Positions 44,085 to 54,258 of a DNA stretch of 64,000 bases are shown in pieces. Made by a program: the position numbers and the translations under genes. The notes under the pieces are model-generated. The model was not told the origin of the DNA, did not search any database, and was given only the letters and a program-made list of their open reading frames with translations. Source of the stretch: Ruminococcus flavefaciens ND2009 (GTDB taxonomy: Bacteria > Bacillota > Clostridia > Oscillospirales > Ruminococcaceae); the NCBI RefSeq assembly GCF_000621785.1, contig NZ_KK211346.1, positions 449,754-513,753 on the forward strand. Reading direction: 5' to 3'. Positions within the stretch are counted from its first letter, which is position 1. Every line of letters begins with the position of its first letter.

Positions 44085-45854
44085 ATGAACAGCAAAGGTA
44101 CAGTAGTAAAAATTTCAGGACCGCTGGTCGTTGCCGAAGGTATGCGCGACGCCAATATGTTTGACGTTGTAAGAGTAAGCGAAAAGCGCCTTATCGGCGA
44201 AATTATAGAAATGCACGGCGACCGTGCTTCAATACAGGTCTATGAGGAGACCTCAGGTCTCGGTACGGGAGAAGGCGTTGAGTCCACAGGTGAGCCCATG
44301 AGCGTTGAGCTTGGTCCAGGACTTATCGGAAGTATTTTCGACGGTATACAGCGTCCTCTCGACGATATTAGAAAGGTCTGCGGAAATAATCTCCAGAGAG
44401 GTGTTGAAGTTCCCTCACTCAAAAGAGAGCCCCTGTGGAAGTTTACTCCCACAGTCAAAGCCGGAGATAAGGTCATAGGCGGAGACGTGATCGGAACTGT
44501 TCCCGAGACCGATATAGTTCTTCATAAGATAATGGTGCCGAACGGTATAGAAGGAACTGTTAAGACAATATCCGAAGGCGAATTCCACGCCGATGATATT
44601 GTCTGCGTTGTAGAAACGTCCAAGGGCGATAAGGAACTTTCACTTATCCAGAAATGGCCGGTAAGACGCGGCAGACCCTACAAGAAAAAGCTTTCACCCG
44701 ATATGCCTCTGATAACAGGTCAGCGAGTTATTGACTGTCTCTTCCCTATAGCTAAGGGCGGCGTTGCAGCTATCCCGGGACCATTCGGAAGCGGTAAGAC
44801 AGTAACACAGCATCAGCTTGCAAAATGGGCTGAGGCTGACATTATCGTTTACATCGGCTGCGGCGAGCGCGGAAACGAGATGACAGACGTTCTCAACGAG
44901 TTCCCCGAGCTTATTGACCCGCACACAGGAAAGTCACTTATGGAGCGAACAGTGCTTATTGCAAACACCTCTGATATGCCTGTTGCAGCCCGTGAAGCAT
45001 CTGTTTATACAGGTATCACCATTGCGGAGTATTACCGTGATATGGGCTATTCCGTTGCTCTTATGGCTGACTCTACCTCCCGTTGGGCGGAGGCTCTCCG
45101 TGAGATGTCCGGACGTCTTGAGGAAATGCCCGGTGATGAAGGTTACCCTGCATACCTTGGAAGCCGTCTTGCCCAGTTCTATGAGCGTGCAGGACGAGTT
45201 ATCTCAAACGGAACTGAGGGCAGGGAAGGAGCGCTTTCCGTTATCGGAGCTGTTTCGCCTCCCGGCGGTGATATATCCGAGCCTGTTTCTCAGGCAACTC
45301 TTCGTATCGTCAAAGTATTCTGGGGACTTGATGCAAATCTGGCTTACCAGAGACATTTTCCCGCTATAAACTGGCTTACCAGTTATTCGCTCTACGCAGA
45401 TTCTCTTGCAAACTGGTACGATAATAACGTATCAAAGGACTGGATGAAGTCAAGAGCAAGATTTATGGAGATACTTCACGACGAGGCTGAGCTGAAGGAA
45501 ATAGTTAAGCTGGTCGGTATGGACGCTCTTTCTCCAAGAGACAGACTCAAGATGGAGACAGCACGTTCTATCCGCGAGGACTTCCTGCATCAGCTTGCAT
45601 TCCACGAAGTTGACACATATACAAGCCTGAAAAAGCAGCTCTATATGATGAAGCTCATACTCAACTTCAATGATGAGGCAGCTGACGCAGTAGCAAAGGG
45701 CGCTGACATCGAAGAAGTTGCAAACCTTGCAGTAAGAGAAAAAATAGGACGTTTTAAATATATAGAAGAAGATAAAACTGATGCAGAATTCGACAAGCTC
45801 TCGGTGGAGATCTCCTCCGAACTCAACGATCTGCTCGACAAGGAGGAAGACTGA
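44085..45854 (+). CDS. ntpA: V-type ATPase catalytic subunit A
   Basis: A 589-residue catalytic subunit. The N-terminal barrel and the characteristic non-homologous insertion (about 115-180) precede the Walker [10 protein letters not shown] at 232-240. GERGNEM carries the catalytic Glu, and [40 protein letters not shown] sequence continues the nucleotide domain. It hydrolyses ATP or, in reverse, makes it. It overlaps ntpB by one base. Length is typical. Confidence 0.98.
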   Translation: MNSKGTVVKISGPLVVAEGMRDANMFDVVRVSEKRLIGEIIEMHGDRASIQVYEETSGLGTGEGVESTGEPMSVELGPGLIGSIFDGIQRPLDDIRKVCGNNLQRGVEVPSLKREPLWKFTPTVKAGDKVIGGDVIGTVPETDIVLHKIMVPNGIEGTVKTISEGEFHADDIVCVVETSKGDKELSLIQKWPVRRGRPYKKKLSPDMPLITGQRVIDCLFPIAKGGVAAIPGPFGSGKTVTQHQLAKWAEADIIVYIGCGERGNEMTDVLNEFPELIDPHTGKSLMERTVLIANTSDMPVAAREASVYTGITIAEYYRDMGYSVALMADSTSRWAEALREMSGRLEEMPGDEGYPAYLGSRLAQFYERAGRVISNGTEGREGALSVIGAVSPPGGDISEPVSQATLRIVKVFWGLDANLAYQRHFPAINWLTSYSLYADSLANWYDNNVSKDWMKSRARFMEILHDEAELKEIVKLVGMDALSPRDRLKMETARSIREDFLHQLAFHEVDTYTSLKKQLYMMKLILNFNDEAADAVAKGADIEEVANLAVREKIGRFKYIEEDKTDAEFDKLSVEISSELNDLLDKEED

Positions 45855-47230
45855 TGCCAAGAGAATACAGAACCATTGAAGAAGCGGCGGGTCCTCTGCT
45901 TCTTGTAAAGGACGTTGAAAACGTAACATACGGTGAGCTCGCCGAAATAAGGCTTAAAGACGGTGAAAAGCGCCGCTGCCGTGTGCTTGAGATAGACGGC
46001 ACCAATGCGCTGGTACAGCTCTTTGAAAACGCCGCAGGTATCAATCTTCAGGACAGCAGCGTAGTTTTTTCGGGACACCAGATGGAACTTGGAGTTTCCG
46101 AGGATATGCTCGGACGAGTTTTTGACGGTCTTGGAAGACCTATAGATGACGGTCCCGAGATAATCCCGGAGATGAGACTTGATGTAAATGGTCTCCCCAT
46201 GAATCCTGTTGCAAGACAGTATCCTCAGGAGTTCATACAGACCGGTGTTTCCGCAATAGACGGACTCAACACTCTTGTAAGAGGTCAGAAGCTTCCTATT
46301 TTCTCTGCCAGCGGACTTCCTCATGCACAGCTTGCTGCTCAGATAGCGAGACAGGCTAAGGTACGTGGAAAGGACGAGCAGTTCGCTGTTGTATTCGCCG
46401 CAATGGGTATCACTTTTGAGGAGTCTGAGTACTTTGTACAGAGCTTCAGAAGTACGGGAGCTCTTGACCGTACAGTTCTCTTTATAAATCTTGCCAATGA
46501 CTCGGCGATTGAGCGTCTTGCTACTCCTAAAATGGCACTTACCGCCGCTGAGTATCTTGCATTTGAGAAGGGGATGCACGTTCTTGTTATCCTCACCGAT
46601 ATCACAAACTACGCAGATGCTCTTCGTGAGGTCTCCGCAGCACGTAAGGAAGTCCCCGGACGCCGCGGCTATCCGGGTTATATGTATACGGACCTTGCAA
46701 CTATATATGAACGTGCAGGCCGTCAGAACGGCAAAGAGGGAAGTATCACTATGATACCGATCCTTACCATGCCTGAGGACGATAAGACACACCCGATCCC
46801 TGACCTTACCGGCTATATCACAGAAGGACAGATAATCCTCTCCCGTGAGCTTTACAGAAAGGGTATCAATCCTCCTGTAGACGTTCTGCCATCACTTTCA
46901 CGACTGAAGGATAAGGGTATCGGCGAAGGCAAGACAAGAGCCGACCACTCCGACACCATGAACCAGCTCTTCTCCGCTTATGCAAGAGGTAAAGATGCAA
47001 AGGAACTCATGGTCGTTCTTGGTGAGGCAGCTCTGACGCCTACAGACCTGCTTTATGCTAAATTCGCGGATGAATTCGAGAAAAGATATGTTTCCCAGGG
47101 CTTTGAGAACAACAGAAGCATCGAGGAGACACTTTCCATTGGCTGGGAGTTGCTGAAGCTTCTGCCAAGAAGCGAGCTCCGCAGAATAAGAGAGGAGTAT
47201 CTGGTCAAGTACTATGATACTCAGAAATGA
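45854..47230 (+). CDS. ntpB: V-type ATPase regulatory subunit B
   Basis: A 458-residue non-catalytic partner of subunit A. It lacks a Walker A loop; at that place it has [18 protein letters not shown]. Other family parts are [16 protein letters not shown] at the N terminus, [19 protein letters not shown], and ITDMTNY-type sequence ([18 protein letters not shown] here). It forms the A3B3 head. GAGGAAG precedes the ATG. Conservation is high, so the name is safe. Confidence 0.98.
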   Translation: MPREYRTIEEAAGPLLLVKDVENVTYGELAEIRLKDGEKRRCRVLEIDGTNALVQLFENAAGINLQDSSVVFSGHQMELGVSEDMLGRVFDGLGRPIDDGPEIIPEMRLDVNGLPMNPVARQYPQEFIQTGVSAIDGLNTLVRGQKLPIFSASGLPHAQLAAQIARQAKVRGKDEQFAVVFAAMGITFEESEYFVQSFRSTGALDRTVLFINLANDSAIERLATPKMALTAAEYLAFEKGMHVLVILTDITNYADALREVSAARKEVPGRRGYPGYMYTDLATIYERAGRQNGKEGSITMIPILTMPEDDKTHPIPDLTGYITEGQIILSRELYRKGINPPVDVLPSLSRLKDKGIGEGKTRADHSDTMNQLFSAYARGKDAKELMVVLGEAALTPTDLLYAKFADEFEKRYVSQGFENNRSIEETLSIGWELLKLLPRSELRRIREEYLVKYYDTQK

Positions 47231-47240
47231 GGTGAGCTGA

Positions 47241-47891
47241 TTGGCAAGATTAAATGTTAATCCCACCAGAATGGAACTCAGCAAGCTGAAAAAGAAGCTC
47301 TCCTCCGCAAGAAGAGGTCACAAGCTGCTCAAGGACAAGCGCGATGAGCTTATGAGACAGTTCATGATACTAATAAAGGAAAACCGACAGCTGCGAACAG
47401 AGGTCGAAAAGGCTATAAACGAAGCAAACCGATACATGGCTGTTGCAGGCTCTGTAATGCAGAAGGAAGTACTTGAAACTGCGCTGATGCTCCCCAAGCA
47501 GGAAGTGGAACTGGAAGTCAGTGAAAAAAATGTAATGAGTGTATATATCCCCGAATTCAAGACAAAATTCAGGACAGATGACACCAATGATATATACTCT
47601 TATGGTATGGCGTTCACATCTATTGATCTCGACGGTGCAGTAAGCGCGCTCAGCGCTGTCTTTCCAAAGATGATAAGGCTTGCTGAAATAGAAAAAGCCT
47701 GCCAGCTAATGGCAGACGAAATAGAAAAGACACGCAGACGTGTAAATGCTCTTGAGCATATAATGATACCTGATTATGAGGAGACTATCAAATTCATTAC
47801 CATGAAGCTCTCTGAAAACGAGAGAAGCACCACCACCTCACTTATGAAGGTAAAGGATATGGTGCTCAAGCAGAGCCATAATTATCACTAA
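47241..47891 (+). CDS. ntpD: V-type ATPase subunit D (rotor shaft)
   Basis: A 216-residue helical shaft protein, beginning NVNPTRMELSKLKKKLSSA and containing GHKLLKDKRDEL, the mark of the D family. The C-terminal half returns as a second long helix with NALEHIMIPDYEETIKFI. The start is TTG at 47241, supported by AGGTGA. It is the last gene of the operon and is followed by a strong terminator. E. hirae's later ntpH and ntpJ are absent. Confidence 0.96.
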   Translation: MARLNVNPTRMELSKLKKKLSSARRGHKLLKDKRDELMRQFMILIKENRQLRTEVEKAINEANRYMAVAGSVMQKEVLETALMLPKQEVELEVSEKNVMSVYIPEFKTKFRTDDTNDIYSYGMAFTSIDLDGAVSALSAVFPKMIRLAEIEKACQLMADEIEKTRRRVNALEHIMIPDYEETIKFITMKLSENERSTTTSLMKVKDMVLKQSHNYH

Positions 47892-47897
47892 CAAAAA

Positions 47898-47937
47898 AAC
47901 CTCCTATGGAATACCATAGGAGGTTCATTTTTTTATA
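47898..47937. terminator. bidirectional terminator, V-ATPase operon and FkbM gene
   Basis: AACCTCCTATGG (47898-47909) pairs perfectly with CCATAGGAGGTT (47914-47925) around AATA, with A's before and T's after. It ends both convergent units. Confidence 0.95.
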
Positions 47938-48997
47938 AAGTAGCGTAGAGATTGGTTTCCCATGCCGGAATATAGAGCTGATGTCTTATATAGAGCTTAT
48001 ATGAAGGATTGAGTTTCTTGATAAGCAGGGGAAGCTCAAAAATGTCCTCATTTCTGTGATAAAGTGAAACCATAAGCTTAGGAGCGTAGTGTGAGATCGT
48101 AAGTGCAGAACCCCATATAGCCTCTCGTTCAAAGCCCTCAACGTCCATTTTTATGATCGTTGCAGGCTTTTTGGCAAGGATACTATCCACGGAAAGTGCT
48201 CCCACCATATTGTCAGAGCTTGCACTTATGGCGGACTGACGTCCCGCCTTTGCGGAGAAGGGAAGTTCGGTATCCACACACCATGCCGCTGCATTATAAG
48301 CATAAACATGAGGCATACCGTCAACAAACTTTGCCAGCTTCTTGAAATTCTTTTTATCAGGCTCAAGAGCGTATATCGAAACGTACTTGCCATGAGTAAA
48401 CTCAAGGATCTCCTTGATAGTATCGCCGTTATATGCGCCCAGATCAACATAGACCTCATTCAGATTAGGCTTGATGATCTTTTTGTATATCTCAGCTTTG
48501 GGAGTAGTAACTGCCGACAGGTATTCTATCTTACCGCTGATCTTGAAATTGATGATATTTGCATATACCTTGCGTGAATAATCATCAGCAAGGCTGTCAT
48601 AGACCTGCTGTATCTTGTCAGCGTGCTCCTCGCAGTACTCATAAGTGAAAATACCGCTGCCGATGACAGGAACATCAGGGACATACAACGTGTGCTTTGC
48701 AGCAATAGCGTGGACCTTATCCACTATCTCCTGATAACCTGCTGCAAATGCGAGAACAACAACAAAATCGTCAACAGCTTCTTCTATTTCCGAAAGCTTA
48801 TGTACTCTGTAACCCTCAAAAGAATGTCCGCGTACAAAATCATCGCTTGCAAAGATACCTGCTACAGTGATTTTCTTATTACGGAAAACAGACATGATCT
48901 TCAGTGCTCCGTCACCCATACCATATATGAAGATAGGGCGCTTTTCAGCTTTTAGTCTGTCCCAGCTGGATTGTTTTTCTGTTATAAACGAGAGCAT
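47933..48997 (-). CDS. FkbM family methyltransferase
   Basis: A 354-residue protein. An N-terminal domain (about 20-125) resembles a small nucleotide-binding unit (FIYGMGDGALKIMSVF) and precedes an FkbM methyltransferase domain with VYVDLGAYNGDTI, ALEPDKKNF and KMDVEGFEREAIWG. FkbM enzymes O-methylate sugars or lipids. The frame is open upstream to 49021, but AGAGGTG at 49008-49014 suits the ATG at 48997 best; a TTG at 49021 overlapping the previous stop is the alternative. It is co-transcribed with the PH-domain gene upstream. Confidence 0.88.
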   Translation of the reverse strand: MLSFITEKQSSWDRLKAEKRPIFIYGMGDGALKIMSVFRNKKITVAGIFASDDFVRGHSFEGYRVHKLSEIEEAVDDFVVVLAFAAGYQEIVDKVHAIAAKHTLYVPDVPVIGSGIFTYEYCEEHADKIQQVYDSLADDYSRKVYANIINFKISGKIEYLSAVTTPKAEIYKKIIKPNLNEVYVDLGAYNGDTIKEILEFTHGKYVSIYALEPDKKNFKKLAKFVDGMPHVYAYNAAAWCVDTELPFSAKAGRQSAISASSDNMVGALSVDSILAKKPATIIKMDVEGFEREAIWGSALTISHYAPKLMVSLYHRNEDIFELPLLIKKLNPSYKLYIRHQLYIPAWETNLYATL

Positions 48998-49017
48998 TCT
49001 CCCAATCACCTCTGAAA

Positions 49018-49440
49018 TCAAAAATCTCCGTCGTGGTCATGCATATCGTCGTACTCGTCGTATTGATCGTGACCTGAATGGAAGCCCATCATATCTCTGC
49101 CTCTGATCCCGTACTTATCTCTCATGATAGTGAGATACTTATCAATGAGCTCCGAGACCTTTCTGACATTTTTTATGCAGTGGACCTCCTTGGAAGGAGT
49201 ATCAGCATCTCGGCTGTATATGATAATGGTGCCGCAATTGAAAAGGCGCTGGAAAAACGGATACTTTACTTTTTTATCTGTGATCTTGTAAAGGTCGATC
49301 TCATCCTCATCAATACTGAGGAATCCCGTTCTGGTAATGAATTTCGATTCGGTAAGATAATACCTGGTAAAGGTGAGAGGCAGACCGAAAAGTGAACGTT
49401 TTTTATCTGTCCATACATAGTCGAAAGCATTTTTTTTCAT
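49018..49440 (-). CDS. bacterial PH-domain protein
   Basis: A 140-residue protein with a bacterial pleckstrin-homology (YdbS/bPH2-like) core: WTDKKRSLFGLPLTFTRYYLTESKFITRTGFLSI, LYKITDKKVKYPFFQRLFNCGTIIIYSRD. It has no membrane helices. The C terminus is a His/Asp-rich tail (HSGHDQYDEYDDMHDHDGD) that could bind metal. It heads a two-gene unit with the FkbM methyltransferase. Confidence 0.8.
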   Translation of the reverse strand: MKKNAFDYVWTDKKRSLFGLPLTFTRYYLTESKFITRTGFLSIDEDEIDLYKITDKKVKYPFFQRLFNCGTIIIYSRDADTPSKEVHCIKNVRKVSELIDKYLTIMRDKYGIRGRDMMGFHSGHDQYDEYDDMHDHDGDF

Positions 49441-49484
49441 AACCTAATCCTCCAATCTGTTAATAGGCAGACCTCTTAACTACT

Positions 49485-49513
49485 ATTTTACCACATAACG
49501 CATCATTAGTCAA
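49485..49513 (-). promoter_or_regulatory. promoter of the PH-domain/FkbM unit
   Basis: On the minus strand TTGACT (49508-49513), 17 bp, TAAAAT (49485-49490). Confidence 0.75.
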
Positions 49514-49597
49514 CTATATTCTTTAAGAAAACTGTTAAAACAGCAGAACATATAACTTAATAAAATGCAGTTTTTTCGTAAAAATCGAAAAAAAGGC

Positions 49598-49626
49598 TTT
49601 ACAAAAATGAATTTATGTGGTATAAT
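49598..49626 (+). promoter_or_regulatory. rpsO promoter
   Basis: TTTACA (49598-49603), 17 bp, TATAAT (49621-49626), with TGG before the -10 (extended form). The leader of about 80 nt follows. Confidence 0.8.
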
Positions 49627-49632
49627 ATTATC

Positions 49633-49712
49633 ACCGTGTACTTGGTTCGGGGCTTGTCCTCGACTTTCACCCCATACTGAGTTAACGGAATATATTTTAT
49701 CAAGAGGTGCTT
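49633..49712 (+). promoter_or_regulatory. rpsO leader, candidate S15 autoregulatory structure
   Basis: The leader holds GGGG (49649-49652) against CCCC (49670-49673) enclosing CTTGTCCTCGACTTTCA, with further possible pairing outside. Many bacteria regulate rpsO by S15 binding its own leader; whether this sequence is such a site is inference only. Confidence 0.4.
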
Positions 49713-49715
49713 CAA

Positions 49716-49982
49716 ATGTTATTGAAGGATGAAAAGACAGCCGTTATTGAGGCTAACAGAACACACGAAAACGACACAGGATCTCCTGAGGTTCAGATCG
49801 CTATCCTCACAAGAAGGATCAACGACCTTACAAATCACCTCAAGACCCACAAGAACGATCACCACTCAAGAAGAGGTCTTCTCAAGATGGTTGGTCACAG
49901 ACGTAACCTTCTCGGCTATCTCAAGAAGAAGGACATCAACAGATACCGTGCTATCGTAGAGAAGCTCGGTCTCCGTAAGTAA
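49716..49982 (+). CDS. rpsO: 30S ribosomal protein S15
   Basis: An 88-residue S15, usual length 88-89. Family parts: [47 protein letters not shown], and the C-terminal [12 protein letters not shown]. It binds 16S rRNA early in 30S assembly. AAGAGGTG supports the ATG at 49716 rather than the in-frame GTG nine bases upstream. It precedes pnp with a 170-bp structured spacer, the same arrangement as in E. coli and Bacillus. Confidence 0.98.
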   Translation: MLLKDEKTAVIEANRTHENDTGSPEVQIAILTRRINDLTNHLKTHKNDHHSRRGLLKMVGHRRNLLGYLKKKDINRYRAIVEKLGLRK

Positions 49983-49993
49983 TCATGTGTACG

Positions 49994-50123
49994 AAGGCAG
50001 CGGGGTATTATGCCCTTCTGCCTTTACGTCTATCAGAGTGCAGGGATTAGAAGTCAGAGGTAAGGGTCGGAAACGACTGTTTACAGGCTTTTACCTCTAA
50101 CTTCTAAAGGCTCTCCTCTGATA
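49994..50123 (+). promoter_or_regulatory. structured pnp leader (long stem, likely PNPase autoregulation site)
   Basis: A first hairpin pairs AAGGCAG (49994-50000) with CTGCCTT (50018-50024). A second, longer structure pairs TATCAGAG (50031-50038) with CTCTGATA (50116-50123), then the 17-base arm at 50047-50063 with its near-complement at 50091-50107 (one mismatch), and has an inner GTCG-GAAA-CGAC hairpin (50066-50077). A long double-stranded stem just before pnp resembles the E. coli pnp leader, where RNase III cutting and PNPase control expression. Confidence 0.7.
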
Positions 50124-50151
50124 AAAAATAATCAAATTGGAGGCAGATTAT

Positions 50152-52266
50152 ATGTTTGAAAACTACAGAACTTTTGAAACAACATATGCGGGCAGACCGC
50201 TTATCGTTGAGACCGGCAAGACCTGCGGACTTTCCAACGGTTCATGCTGGGTAAGATACGGCGAGACAGTCGTAATGGCTAACGTAACAGCAAGTGCAAA
50301 GCCCAGAGAGGGTATTGATTTCTTCCCTCTGTCCGTTGACTATGAGGAGAGACTCTACTCAGTAGGCAGGATCCCCGGTTCATTTACAAAACGTGAGGGC
50401 AAGCCTTCCGAAAAGGCTATCCTTACATCACGCTGCGTTGACAGACCTATCCGTCCTCTGTTCCCTAAGGACATGAGAAATGACGTTTCTGTTGTAATGA
50501 CAGTTCTTGCAGTAGAGCCCGACAACTCACCTGAGATCGCTGGTATGATCGCTACTTCAATAGCCATCTCTATTTCCGATATTCCGTGGAATGGTCCTAT
50601 TGCCGGTATCAATGTTGGTCTCGTAGACGGTGAGATCGTTCTCAATCCTACACTTGAGCAGAGAGCTAAGACTGACCTCACTCTTACAGTTGCAGGTACA
50701 GCCGAGAAGATCGTAATGATCGAGGCAGGCGCTAACGAAGTTCCCGAGGACACAATGCTTGAGGCTATACTCAAGGGTCACGAGGAGATCAAGAAGATGG
50801 TCGCTTTCATAAGCGATATCCGCGCTCAGATCGGTAAGCCCAAGTTCACATTCGAGTCAATGGAAGTTGACCACGATATGTTCGATGCTATCGAAGCATT
50901 TGCAGCTGACCGCGTAAAGGTCGCTCTTGATACAAATGACAAGAACGTTCGCGATGAGAGACTCGCTCCCATCGTTGATGATATCCATGCAAACTTCGAT
51001 GAGAAGTATCCTGAGCAGATTCCCATGATCGACGAGTGCATCTACAAGCTTCAGAAGAAGATCGTTCGTACATGGCTCTATGAAGGCAAGCGTGTTGACG
51101 GTCGTGGAATCGACGAGATCCGTCCTCTTGCTGCTGAGGTTGGTGTTCTTCCTCGTGTACACGGTTCAGGTCTCTTTACAAGAGGTCAGACACAGGTACT
51201 CACTGTCGCAACTCTCGGACCTGTAAGCGATTCTCAGAAGATCGACGGTCTTGACGAAGAGGATTCAAAGAGATATATGCACCAGTACAACTTCCCGAGC
51301 TACTCTGTAGGTGAGACAAAGCCCAGCAGAGGTCCCGGACGTCGTGAGATCGGTCACGGTGCTCTTGCCGAGAGAGCTCTTGCTCCGGTAATCCCCCCTG
51401 TAGAGGAATTCCCCTATGCACTGAGACTGGTTTCCGAGGTACTTTCTTCCAACGGTTCTACATCACAGGGCTCTATCTGTGGTTCAACACTTGCTCTTAT
51501 GGACGCAGGCGTTCCGATCAAGGCTCCCGTTGCAGGTATCTCATGCGGACTTATTACACTTCCCGACAGTGATGATTTCATGACAATGGTCGATATCCAG
51601 GGTCTTGAGGATTTCTTCGGCGATATGGACTTCAAGGTAGGCGGTACTCACAAGGGTATCACAGCTATTCAGGTAGATATTAAGGTAGACGGACTTACAC
51701 CCGCTATCATAAAGGAAGCATTTGAGAAGACAAGAAAGGCTCGTCTCTATATCCTTGATGAGATCATGCTCAAGGCTATTCCCGAGAGCAGACCTACTGT
51801 AAACAAGTATGCTCCCAAGATGCTCCAGACAAAGATCCCCGTTGACAAGATCCGTGAAGTCATCGGTCAGGGCGGTAAGGTCATCCAGAAGATCTCCGCA
51901 GACTGCGACGTTAAGATCGACATCAGCGATGACGGTAATGTATTTATCAGCGGTGTTGATGCTGATAATGCAAACAAGGCTCTCCAGATAATCCACACTA
52001 TCGCAAACGACCCTGAGGTAGGCGCTATTTACAAGGGTAAGGTAGTAAGGATCATGGACTTCGGTGCATTCGTAGAGATCGCTCCCGGCAAGGACGGTCT
52101 TGTACACATCTCAAAGCTGGACAAGCAGAGAGTAGAGAAGGTAGAGGATGTTGTTTCTATCGGTGACGAGATTGTTGTTAAGGTAACAGAGATCGACCGT
52201 CAGGGCAGAATAAACCTCTCACGCAAGGACGCTCTTGCTGAGATCGAAGCTAAGAAGAAGAACTAA
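50152..52266 (+). CDS. pnp: polyribonucleotide nucleotidyltransferase (PNPase)
   Basis: A 704-residue phosphorolytic exoribonuclease. Two RNase PH domains (about 12-220 and 310-545) are joined by a helical domain; the second contains RDGRG-type sequence [12 protein letters not shown] and the catalytic region with [30 protein letters not shown] ([16 protein letters not shown] near 560) and S1 ([17 protein letters not shown] near 625) RNA-binding domains follow. GGAGG at 50139-50143 supports the ATG at 50152. It degrades mRNA and cooperates with RNases in the cytoplasm. Confidence 0.97.
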   Translation: MFENYRTFETTYAGRPLIVETGKTCGLSNGSCWVRYGETVVMANVTASAKPREGIDFFPLSVDYEERLYSVGRIPGSFTKREGKPSEKAILTSRCVDRPIRPLFPKDMRNDVSVVMTVLAVEPDNSPEIAGMIATSIAISISDIPWNGPIAGINVGLVDGEIVLNPTLEQRAKTDLTLTVAGTAEKIVMIEAGANEVPEDTMLEAILKGHEEIKKMVAFISDIRAQIGKPKFTFESMEVDHDMFDAIEAFAADRVKVALDTNDKNVRDERLAPIVDDIHANFDEKYPEQIPMIDECIYKLQKKIVRTWLYEGKRVDGRGIDEIRPLAAEVGVLPRVHGSGLFTRGQTQVLTVATLGPVSDSQKIDGLDEEDSKRYMHQYNFPSYSVGETKPSRGPGRREIGHGALAERALAPVIPPVEEFPYALRLVSEVLSSNGSTSQGSICGSTLALMDAGVPIKAPVAGISCGLITLPDSDDFMTMVDIQGLEDFFGDMDFKVGGTHKGITAIQVDIKVDGLTPAIIKEAFEKTRKARLYILDEIMLKAIPESRPTVNKYAPKMLQTKIPVDKIREVIGQGGKVIQKISADCDVKIDISDDGNVFISGVDADNANKALQIIHTIANDPEVGAIYKGKVVRIMDFGAFVEIAPGKDGLVHISKLDKQRVEKVEDVVSIGDEIVVKVTEIDRQGRINLSRKDALAEIEAKKKN

Positions 52267-52278
52267 AGAAATTTTTTC

Positions 52279-52318
52279 CATAGCATTTCTGAGATCACTC
52301 GGAAATGCTATGTTTTTT
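52279..52318 (+). terminator. pnp terminator
   Basis: CATAGCATTTC (52279-52289) with GAG pairs with CTC and GAAATGCTATG (52302-52312), followed by TTTTTT. Strong terminator. Confidence 0.92.
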
Positions 52319-52323
52319 GCATA

Positions 52324-52369
52324 AAAAAGTCCCGCAGTATGTCTATGTAAGACAGCTGCGGGACTTTTT
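52324..52369. terminator. bidirectional terminator, pnp and ABC transporter operon
   Basis: AAAAAGTCCCGCAG (52324-52337) pairs with CTGCGGGACTTTTT (52356-52369). T-rich on both strands; it ends the minus-strand transporter unit and backs up the pnp terminator. Confidence 0.92.
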
Positions 52370-52371
52370 CA

Positions 52372-53010
52372 TTAAAGCTCTTTTCTTTCATATATTCTTA
52401 TCGAAACAAGCCAGGAAACTGCAATTACTGCAATTATAACAACGATCGATAAAGCAAAGAAAGCAGGGAAGTTACTGAACAGCTTCATAGCCTTTGAAGT
52501 AAACTTTTTTGAATCAGACATCACCATTGCGGGAATGACGCCGCAGATAACGCCTGCAATTATAAGGTAGAATATCCTGCCGTTGGTGGTGCCGAATTTG
52601 AAGTTGAGAGGAATGGACAGGCAGGGGACTACAAGAGCAAGGGCAAAGGAAGCCAGAGCCATGAGGCCGGTCGAGCGTATATCAACTGTATTCTGTATCA
52701 TTGACTGGATAAAGTGTACTGCGCTGACAATAACTGAACCTGTTAAAGCCATAAGTACCATGGTAATGTACTTGGATGAAACAATGCTCTTTCTCTCAAC
52801 CGGCATACACTGCGCGAAGGAATTCCAGCGGCTCAGCTCATCGTAAGTCATAGTTCCAAGGGTCAACATGGAAAGAAGTACCGGAATGAGCATTACAAAC
52901 ATAAATTGCTTATTGAAAATACCAAACAGCGAAAAAAGCGGTATAACGATCATTGAGATTTTATTATTCTTAAACATTACATAGATTTCTTTTAAAAGTA
53001 AGCCTTTCAT
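52372..53010 (-). CDS. ABC-2 type transporter permease
   Basis: A 212-residue membrane protein with about six helices and a short cytoplasmic N terminus MKGLLLKEIYVMFKNNKIS. The build is that of ABC-2 type permeases which pair with a single-gene ATPase. The open frame extends to 53157, but AGGAGGAAAAC before the ATG at 53010 decides the start. It follows the ATPase gene with 1 bp spacing. The transported substance is unknown; such YtrA-controlled systems often respond to cell-envelope stress. Confidence 0.85.
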   Translation of the reverse strand: MKGLLLKEIYVMFKNNKISMIVIPLFSLFGIFNKQFMFVMLIPVLLSMLTLGTMTYDELSRWNSFAQCMPVERKSIVSSKYITMVLMALTGSVIVSAVHFIQSMIQNTVDIRSTGLMALASFALALVVPCLSIPLNFKFGTTNGRIFYLIIAGVICGVIPAMVMSDSKKFTSKAMKLFSNFPAFFALSIVVIIAVIAVSWLVSIRIYERKEL

Positions 53011-53011
53011 G

Positions 53012-53845
53012 TCAGTTTTCCTCCTTAGCCATAAATACAAAAAGATCTTCAATAGTGATAGGAGCAGTCCGGAAACTTGCAGGAATAAGCTTCTGATCAA
53101 CGATGGCCTCTGTACTGAATTTACCTGTCTTCTTTCCCTTAATCGCATCCGGATCAAGCTCGGAAAGCTGTTCCTCAGTTGCGTTTATAAAGCGGTATCT
53201 TTCAAGAAGAACATCCTTCTCCTCACAGAGCATAAGCTTTCCCTTATGAAGAAAAGCTATATAATCACAAAGCTTTTCAAGGTCGCTTACAATGTGGGAG
53301 GAAATAAGGATCGAATGTCCCTCATCTCTTGTAAAGTCATTGAGAATATCGATTATCTCGTCTCTGACAAGTGGATCAAGACCGCTTGTAGGTTCATCAA
53401 GTATGAGAAGCTTTGCGTTATGAGAGAGTGCAATGGCAATTGCAAGCTTCATCTTCATTCCTTTTGAAAAGTCGCTGAATTTTTTGTTATCAGGAAGCGA
53501 GAACTTCTTTACGTAGTCCCCGAAAGCCTTATCGTCCCAATTTGAATATATATTCTTCATCACCGATCTGACATTCTTAATATTGAGTGCCTGAGGAATA
53601 CCAACTTCGTCAAGTACTACTCCGATATCCTGCTTCAGTTCGGCGTTCATATCCTGTCCAAGAACCTTGATCGTTCCATGGTCATATTTCTTTAACCCGA
53701 GAATTGAGTTTATAGTGGTACTTTTACCTGCTCCGTTTTCACCGATAAGTCCCATAATACAGCCTGTAGGAAGTGTAAGTGAGAGATTATCCAGTTTAAA
53801 ACCTTTGTATTCCTTTGTAAGATCTTTAATTTCCAATGCGTTCAT
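53012..53845 (-). CDS. ABC transporter ATP-binding protein
   Basis: A 277-residue ATPase: Walker A GENGAGKST, Q-loop region, signature DFSKGMKMKLAIAIALSHNAKLLI with Walker B ILDEPTSGLDPL, and the switch His in ILISSHI. The C-terminal extension (about 210-277) is typical of this permease-linked type. AGGAG precedes the ATG at 53845, right after the regulator's stop codon. It powers the permease encoded downstream. Confidence 0.93.
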   Translation of the reverse strand: MNALEIKDLTKEYKGFKLDNLSLTLPTGCIMGLIGENGAGKSTTINSILGLKKYDHGTIKVLGQDMNAELKQDIGVVLDEVGIPQALNIKNVRSVMKNIYSNWDDKAFGDYVKKFSLPDNKKFSDFSKGMKMKLAIAIALSHNAKLLILDEPTSGLDPLVRDEIIDILNDFTRDEGHSILISSHIVSDLEKLCDYIAFLHKGKLMLCEEKDVLLERYRFINATEEQLSELDPDAIKGKKTGKFSTEAIVDQKLIPASFRTAPITIEDLFVFMAKEEN

Positions 53846-53849
53846 AAGA

Positions 53850-54224
53850 TCACTCCTGTTCATCAAGTATATCAAACATTACTATAATGTCTTCTTTAGT
53901 AAGCTTACACGAAGCGGCAAGCTTTTTTATCTCAACGATATGCTCCTCTATTTTTTTCAGATTCTGTTCCCGAAGAATCTCTGTATTCTGCGGAGCAACA
54001 AAGCAGCCCTTTGCAGGGAGCGTATATATCAGCCCTTCACGTTCAAGCTCGTCATAGGCTCGTTTAGTTGTAACAACACTTATTCGCATATCCTTTGCCA
54101 GACTTCGTATTGAAGGCAAAGGATCATTTCCTCTCAGTTCACCGCTGATTATCAGATCTTTTATCTGGTTATAGATCTGATCATAGATCGGAGCACCGCT
54201 TCTGTTATCAATAAAGATGTTCAT
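53850..54224 (-). CDS. GntR-family transcriptional regulator, YtrA type
   Basis: A 124-residue protein with an N-terminal GntR winged helix (PIYDQIYNQIKDLIISGELRGNDPLPSIRSLAKDMR region, recognition segment SVVTTKRAYDELEREGLIYT) and a short helical C-terminal dimerisation segment, the YtrA subfamily pattern. It is the first gene of the transporter unit, and its promoter overlaps a perfect palindrome, so it most likely represses its own operon. The start ATG at 54224 follows AAAGGAGTG; the longer open frame is not supported. Confidence 0.92.
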   Translation of the reverse strand: MNIFIDNRSGAPIYDQIYNQIKDLIISGELRGNDPLPSIRSLAKDMRISVVTTKRAYDELEREGLIYTLPAKGCFVAPQNTEILREQNLKKIEEHIVEIKKLAASCKLTKEDIIVMFDILDEQE

Positions 54225-54240
54225 CTGTTCACTCCTTTCA

Positions 54241-54258
54241 TACTGTATATATACAGTA
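54241..54258. promoter_or_regulatory. candidate YtrA-type operator (perfect palindrome)
   Basis: TACTGTATATATACAGTA, 54241-54258, is a perfect 18-bp palindrome. It overlaps the -10 box and start region of the GntR gene's promoter, an ideal position for repression. Confidence 0.75.

Noticed and set aside
45641..46792. 383-residue open frame antisense to ntpA/ntpB
   Set aside because: It is a shadow of strongly biased codons on the plus strand; it lacks a ribosome binding site and any family motif, while both ntp genes are well conserved.
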